Of a DNA stretch of 64,000 nt, positions 57,576 through 64,000 are shown in pieces (within the stretch, counting starts at the first letter, position 1; every line of letters starts with the position of its first letter). Made by a program: the position numbers and the translations under genes. The notes below the pieces were generated by a model. That model was not told the DNA's origin and ran no database searches. It worked only from the letters and a program-made list of their open reading frames with translations. The stretch spans positions 248,001 through 312,000 of the forward strand of contig WBVU01000005.1 in the NCBI GenBank assembly GCA_009192285.1, in the 5' to 3' direction. This stretch comes from Morchella semilibera. Lineage: Eukaryota > Ascomycota > Pezizomycetes > Pezizales > Morchellaceae.

Positions 57576-60500
57576 ATGGATGGGAATCAATTAGTTGTAA
57601 CGTGTTCAATTTCTCAAAATAAAGATTTCTCTATCCCATTATATGCCCATATTGATACCGGCGCCTCAGGATACGCTTTCATAGACCAAGACTTCGTATG
57701 CCACCACAATCTCACTACCATTCCCCTCCAAGTTCCTCGCCATATTGATGTGATAGACGGCAGACCTATCGAATCAGGGAAAGTCACACATAAAGTTATT
57801 CTTAACCTCAATATTAATGGCCATCGAGAGGAGGCCCCCTTTTTTATAACACAACTCAGGTATTACCCCATCGTTATGGGACTCCCATGGATGCGCAGAC
57901 ATGCAATCACGATTCTCCCTGCCATCAATGAGATACATTTCGATTCTCCTACTTGTACTACACATTGCTCGGTTAACCAGACAAAGGTTATTGCTAAGGG
58001 AATCTCTATGGAAACCCCGACTAAACCCATTACCAATATTTCAGTTATCGAATCCTATGCCTTTTATCGTTTGATCAACAAGAAGAGGAAAGGAATGCGA
58101 TTATACTCTACTACTCTTAAGGCTCTGGACGATCTTTTGGCAAAAACACCAAAGGACCCCTACGCCCTCGTACCCAGGGAGCATCATCAATACCTTCATC
58201 TTCTTAATGAACCCGAAGCCTCCAAGTTACCTCATCATCGATTGGAATACGATCTAGCTATTGATATCCAAGACGGAAAAATGGTATCATTTGGACCCAT
58301 GTATGGTATGACCCGATTGGAATTACAAGCACTTCGAGATTATCTGGCGGAGTATTTGGCTAGTGGGAAGATACGACGCAGTACATCGCCAGCAGGCTCT
58401 CCTGTATTATTTGTCAAGAAGGCCGATGGCTCTCTTCGACTCTGTGTTGACTATAGAAAGTTAAATGCAGTAACAGTCAAGAATCGACATCCCCTACCTT
58501 TGACACCGGGAAACCTTTATGGGCATTTCGTCCGCCAAATACTTTACCAAGTTGGACCTCCGCAAATGGCTACCATCAGTTAAGATCAGGGAAGGAGATG
58601 AGTGGAAAAACAGCATTTAGGACTCGATACGGACACTTCGAATATACGGTTATGCCCTTCGGGTCTTACCAATGCGCCCGGCCGCATTTCAACATTGGGT
58701 CACGATATGCTACGCCCCTGCATCTTGATCATTTCGCTACGGCCTATTTTTGGATGATATTCTTATTTATTCGGCTACCCTCGAAGAACATAAGGAACAT
58801 GTTGACAAGGTTCTTCGAATACTCGATGAGAATCAGGTTCATCTCAAGCCTGAGAAGTGCGAATGGCATGTCAAGGAAACTATGTACCTTGGATTTGTAC
58901 TCACACCGGAAGGAATTAAGATGGATGAAGCAAAGGTTGCCACCATTAGAATTGGGATACCCCAACCTGTCTGAAAGATGTACAGGAATTCCTCGGATTT
59001 TGCGAATTTCTATCGACGATTTATTTACGCATACTCAAGGGTAGTATTCTCCTCTGACCGCCCTGACAAGACAGGAGTGGTATTTAAATGGACAGAGAAA
59101 ACGGAAAAGGCATTTCAAGATCTCAAGCTAGCATTTACCACGGCGCCCATTCTCAGACATTTTGACCCGGATAGGGAGATTATAGTGGAAACGGACGCCT
59201 CCGATTACGTCTCAGCCGCTATTATGTCACAAAGGGATGACGAGGGGAATACTTCATCCAGTCGCCTTCTTTTCCAAAAAACACACACCGGCGGAGTGTA
59301 ATTACGAGATATACGATAAAGAGCTTTTGGCCATTATTCGAGGATTTGAAGAATGGCGCTATTTTTTGGAAACTGCTTCGTACCCTATCAAGGTCCTAAC
59401 AGATCACAGGAACCTTGAGTATTTTATGTCAACTAAATTGTTAAACCGCGGCAAACCCGCTGGTCAGAATTTCTATCTCGCTTTGATTTTGTTATTCCAA
59501 TTTTGTCCAGGGAAACAAGGATGGAAACCAGATGCACTTACCAGACGATCAGGGGATCTCCCTAAGGAGGGGGATGAACGCCTCGCGTACCAATATCAGA
59601 CTGTGTTGAAGAGAAAAAATTTGGATATTAAGCTAAGTTTGTTGGCTGTTCTTTGGCAAATGAACCCGCTGAAGGATGCCTACTGTCCAAGAGTTGTTTT
59701 CGAAAGCTTACCAAGAAGATAGTTTCCCAAATAAGGTACTTACGATGTTGAGAGACGGTACAAAACAATCGAAACAAATTTCGCTTGCCGAATGCGCGGA
59801 AAACGAAGAGGGATGGCTTCTCTATCGACGCAAGCTATTTGTACCGAACCATGAGGAATTACAGCCTAGATTGCTTCAAGAGCATCATGATAAACCATCA
59901 GCAGGACATCCGGGTAGAGCAAAAACCCTCGAGTTACTCAGTCGCGAATATTATTGGCCAGACATGCGGAAATATACTGACCGCTATGTTATGAATTGCC
60001 ACATTTGTCGCCAAAGCAAAGCAAATCGTAATGCCCCTCAAGGAGTTCTCCGCCCTCTTTCAGTCCCAAAAGCCCCATGGACAGATGTTTCGATGGATTT
60101 TGTTACGGGTTTACCATTCAGTAACGGGTATAATGCTATATTGGTAGTCGTCGATCGTCTGACAAAAATGCGACATTTTATTCCATGCACTGAAGAATCA
60201 GGAGCTAGAGATGTTGCCGCCGAATTTATTTGGAATCGTTTGGAAATTGCATGGATTACCGGAAAAGATAGTTTCCGACCGAGGGAACGCAATTTACCTC
60301 TGACTTTTGGAAATCACTCTGCGAACGTCTTGAAATTTCTCCACGATATTCTACCGCTTTTCACCCACAGACCGATGGCCAGACCGAAAGAATTAATGCC
60401 ATTATGGAACAATATCTCCGGAGTTATTTGGATTATCAACAAGACAATTGGGCTACCTACCTTCCTATGGCCGAGTTCGCTACCAATAATCATGTATCCG

Positions 60501-61196
60501 AGTCGACTAAGCTCTCTCCCTTTGAAGCAAATTACGGACGTCACCCTCGAATGAATTTCGGTCCGTTACGGCACGGTATTACTACCAACGAGGATCAAGC
60601 TAATACCATGGCAAGAGATATGTCGGAAGTGTTTGATTTTCTTCGCGCGGAAATGTTTAGGACTCAGCGAATCCAAGAAGAGTCAGCTAATGCTAGTCGG
60701 ATTCCTGCAACTCGTTATGTTGTCGGAGATAAAGTATGGCTATCGACCCGGAATTTGTTGACCAAGGACCCTCAAAGAAGCTGGACTGGAAACAAATTGG
60801 ACCATACCCAATCTCGCGGGTTGTTAGTCCTTATGCCTATGAGTTGGTACTTCCGTCTTCGATGAAAGTGCACCCAGTATTTCATGTTTCGTTACTTTCC
60901 CCCGCCGCCAGTGATCCTGTTCCAGGACAACTACAGTCCCCCCTCCTCCGGTTGAGATTGAAGGTGAACAAGAGTGGGAGGTGGATGCTATTCTGGACTC
61001 ACGAAAACGACGTGGAAGACTCGAGTACCTCGTTCGATATACTGGTTACGACGAACCATCATGGCAACCTTATGGCGATGTAGATAACTCCCCGGAGTTA
61101 GTTAAAGATTTCATGAACGATATCCACGCAAGCCTAAGAGGACTTAGGCCTCAGAGGGTACCTAATATCTATCACGGCGTGGAGCGTATTGAGTGA
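57576..61196 (+). other. pol region of the old Ty3/gypsy element
   Basis: Protease (DTGAS), reverse transcriptase, RNase H, integrase and a chromodomain ([17 protein letters not shown]) are each recognisable. Fossil, broken in many places. Confidence 0.85.
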
Positions 61197-61653
61197 CGTT
61201 GCGGGAAGAAGGATTAGTCAGGGTTTTCTATTAGGTTCTAAGGGTTTCTGTGGCAGGGATTCTATGAGTTAACGAGAAGTATGGATTGGTAATGGATGGA
61301 ATTTCCTTAGTGTTCTACGGGATTCTATGGTATGAGTCAGCGAAGGGATGTTAGGACTAATATAGGGAGTTTCCTCCCTCGCTTGTAGAGTTTCTCTTTC
61401 TTTCCTTTCTTCTTCACGCAACCTTCCTGTCCCTTTAGTCAATACTGTACTTTAGGATCTTTAGCCTCGTCCACAAATTCCCTTCGGAGATCTCGCTCTA
61501 CCTCCATAGTCCCGTGATCCTGCTACCTCGCACCCTCGCCCTTAGCCACCCCATACTTCTCGCCTTGCTCACATCGCCTCGCTTCGCTCTGCTCCACTGC
61601 CTCGGTTGTGTACCTTGGCTCTTCTGACTACATCCTCGCACCGCTCCGTGATA
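61170..61653 (+). repeat. 3' LTR of the old Ty3/gypsy element
   Basis: TATCACGGCGT...CCGTGATA, 484 bases, matching solo LTRs at 27177 and 28367 (opposite strand). Confidence 0.9.
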
Positions 61654-61686
61654 CACATGGGGGCGGCCAAGGTAGGCACCCAGTAC

Positions 61687-61796
61687 CAGCAAGACCCCAT
61701 TTGTCTCCTGATGTCCCTTGAGCCCCAGGAGACTCGGGAGACTCTTAGGAGACCTGGGAGACTGTTGGGAGACTCCAGTCACAAGTTGAGTTGCTG
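61687..61796. mobile_element. CAGCAA-ended mini-element, copy 1
   Basis: Ends CAGCAAGAC and GAGTTGCTG, filled with AGGAGACTC-like tandem units. Lies just outside the 3' LTR. Confidence 0.65.
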
Positions 61797-62124
61797 ATGG
61801 GGGTGGTCTCTGGCATCTGGTACGTAGGAGATCTCTGACACCCGGTGGTACGCACGTGGATATCAGGGTACATTAAAACAAGAACCAGCGGTAGCACCCC
61901 TTCCGGAAACGTGTTCTTTATTCGTAGCACCAGGTGAGCATCCGCGGTGCACACTAGTACATAACGTTTGGTACGCAGATTTGGGTGGGTGTGAACGGAG
62001 CATTGTTAGTGTCCGTTGTGTTGGAGTGGACGTCGTTTTTTTATTTCAGTGGTGTGTCGTGGTGTGTTGCTATTCTGGGGGGTGCCTTACATCTGGCGGT
62101 CTGGGGGTATGTATGGGCTTCATG
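61797..62124. other. Intergenic, nothing recognised
   Basis: No gene or repeat noticed. Confidence 0.4.
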
Positions 62125-62774
62125 CTCTAACATAGCAGGTAATGCATCACAAATGGATCTCAAACTGCATCAGCAAGACTTCATTTGTCTTCTGATGTCT
62201 CCTGAGCCTCAGGAGACTTAAAAAATATCTGGGGGTCTCAGGAGACTCTCAGGAGACCTGGAAGACTATTAGGAGACTCTAGTCACAAGTTGAGTTTGCT
62301 GATGTGTATCTTTTGAATTGGCAATTAATGAATCCTAAATGCATCGGCGAATGCATTCTAAATGCATTAACTAATGTATCCTAAATGTATCCTAAATGCA
62401 TCTCAGTCCCATTTGACGAATTTCCAATGGGTAAAGGGATCCGGAATAAAAAAAGTTATATGTGGGGGTTGAACCTGAGTGCTTCCACTGGGAGAATGTA
62501 TATCTTCCCAGCGAGGCCATGAATTCATATAATAATCATGTGGTAATAGATCTTATTAAGCGAGTTGATAGCTATTCAACAACTTTCCTGATTTTCCTGA
62601 TCTATTTCCTGATGCTTTTCCCAGTAAACAGTAAAGTCATCATAAAATGTATCATGCTACCGATTAGGAGAGCCCTCAACAGGTAATGCATCAGAGATGC
62701 ATTACCATGTTCAGTTTCTGTATGGGCAATGTGTCGATAATGCATCAAATGATGCATTTCCTGGCGTGGTAGAG
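62125..62774 (-). mobile_element. Second CTCTACCAC TIR element, inverted, carrying a nested mini-element
   Basis: Reverse-orientation counterpart of 54657-55173 over its whole length, including the tRNA-like boxes (A box with one mismatch). It is about 130 bases longer because of the insertion at 62171-62301. Confidence 0.85.
62171..62301. mobile_element. CAGCAA-ended mini-element, copy 2, nested
   Basis: CAGCAAGACT...GTTTGCTG with AGGAGACTC-like units, inserted in the TIR element. The corresponding empty site exists in 54657-55173. Flanks AACTGCAT/ATGTGTAT may be a worn 8-base target duplication (hAT-like). Confidence 0.7.
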
Positions 62775-64000
62775 TGCCCGCACCCACCACACCCAATCTA
62801 TGCCAATGGTACGGTACCAAAAGCCAATGCCAAGGAATCCCCTGGGGCGCACGATAGGAACCACTCAATTGCAGCTCGGATCGAGGCCGCAAGTTAGTTA
62901 GGGTGGGCGGTACCCACAAAAAGCCTAGGGAGGCTAAGAAAAAACCAACAAAAAGGTTAACTTTCCTGCCGGAGGTTTAAACGGAGCCCGCGGGCGAGGC
63001 TAAGAGACCTCCGCTGGGGGCAGGAAAGAAAACAAAAAATCAATTTTGGTGTCGGAAGCTTATCTTTGTATGTAAAGTTTATATACACGTTTACTTGCGT
63101 AGGCTCGTACCGAGCCCCCCCCCTATCGGAAGTGCTGGGGAATTATTATTCCGGCTTTTGGTGGGGTAGGGAAGCCTGCTGTCACAGTCGGAGGACCGTC
63201 GGGGCCCTCCTACATAAGAATTGAATTTTTTTGGGGTCCCCGACATGAAAGAAAGTTTTTGTTTAGCCTCCAACGGAGTTCATTCATTTGGGCCTTGATA
63301 GGAAAATAAGGTTTATCCCTCTCCTAATATCGCATTTGAGGGCCCAGTATCACATTCGAGGGTCCGACACGGGGAGTGGAGAGTGTCGGGGTTTTCTCCG
63401 ACACTTCTTGGAATGTTACGGGTTTATGGTCGGTGCCCTTAGTGTTAAGGCTAGGGCATTCGCCCCCTTTGGCTATGACTGGACCCACCACCACCACGGC
63501 CAGTCCTACCATCCCGACCTAACCCAATGGTGTTCTGCACCCCACCCCCAACTGACTCTCTTCCCCCGCTCAACTCCTTTTCCGTTACCCTTGCCCCATA
63601 TCCCACCTTCCCCGAGTATTGCGTTTAGACAAAGTCGTTAAATAGTTAGTATGGTACTGACGTCCTCGTGTATGGTTTGTACAATACGGGAACATTTTAG
63701 TAGTTGTTGAAAAAGCCTAGGTTATCTACGACCCCTCGCTTAACCCCTCCCTCACCCTTTCGTCGATCTGGGCTGTTCGGCTCGAATCACTTTGGAGGAT
63801 TAGGGTTAGTGATCATTATTGATCTGGTGAGAGCACCGCTTTTCACACTACGTAGGGCCTGTCTAAGATGCAGGACTAAAGTTCTAACCGCGGGTGGAAA
63901 TCAACAATGAGATGCACATATGTATGCACCCTAAAACCCCCAAAGCGACAAACCTAGCCGAGGGGGATGACCTCCCCTCCTATGTACCTGGCTGCATAGC
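62775..64000. other. Terminal stretch, small inverted repeats only
   Basis: A foldback at about 62962-63025 (TTTCCTGCC...GGCAGGAAAG), two 20-base tandem-like units at 63325-63370, a telomere-like box at 63800-63809. No gene recognised. Confidence 0.45.

Larger units (their letters stand above)
55438..61653 (+). mobile_element. Old, broken Ty3/gypsy LTR retrotransposon (family 2) with chromodomain
   Basis: LTRs 55438-55965 and 61170-61653 share the same order of blocks but differ by many substitutions and small length changes, and no target duplication matches, so this is an old copy. A gag region (about 56039-57501) and a pol region (about 57576-61196) are recognisable in Ty3/gypsy order with a C-terminal chromodomain. 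Roughly ten or more breaks. Its LTRs are the family 2 seen as solo copies at 25.8-28.9 kb. Confidence 0.92.

Overview
The window looks like gene-poor, transposon-rich DNA from a filamentous ascomycete (Pezizomycotina). The evidence is very short introns (about 47-78 bases, GT...CTAAC-like...AG), two NACHT-ankyrin NLR genes (one with a HeLo domain), many copies of two Ty3/gypsy LTR families, and short TTAGGG-type telomere boxes. A truffle-like member of the Pezizales would fit, but the sequence alone does not settle the class.

Layout. 1-4262: 3' part of an alpha/beta-hydrolase-like/NACHT/ankyrin NLR gene, cut by the window edge, with a near-identical 102-base ankyrin array. 4.3-9.3 kb: no convincing gene; two MITEs and small tandem repeats. 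9.3-10.2 kb: broken PIF/Harbinger transposase. 10.3-14.1 kb: a tandem duplication carrying two copies of a gene for an N-terminally hydrophobic protein; the second keeps a C-terminal RING finger split by an intron, the first has lost it. 14.7-15.7 kb: a single-pass membrane protein gene on the minus strand. 16-25 kb: MITEs, a hAT relic, and a cluster of a repeated ATCACTCG motif. 25.6-29.7 kb: solo LTRs nested inside one another, most with clear 5-base target duplications. 29.8-30.2 kb: a hAT-type element with a perfect 8-base target duplication. 33.3-40.7 kb: a very young, nearly whole Ty3/gypsy element. 42.2-43.3 kb: a possible beta-trefoil gene and a decayed coding stretch. 44.5-48 kb: a second ATCACTCG cluster and MITEs. 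49.0-52.6 kb: an apparently intact HeLo/NACHT/ankyrin gene. 55.4-61.7 kb: an old, broken Ty3/gypsy element with a chromodomain, flanked by two inverted copies of a TIR element that carries RNA polymerase III boxes.

How it fits together. The host content is mainly innate-recognition type: two NLRs, with a membrane protein and a RING-gene pair between them. The rest is layered mobile DNA, and nesting plus target duplications give an order of events. Signals not explained by standard gene or transposon calls are (i) at least 13 two-repeat telomere boxes, two of them about 100 bases upstream of the duplicated RING-type genes, and (ii) a motif near ATCACTCG recurring, often at about 150-base spacing, in two distant clusters on the C-rich strand.
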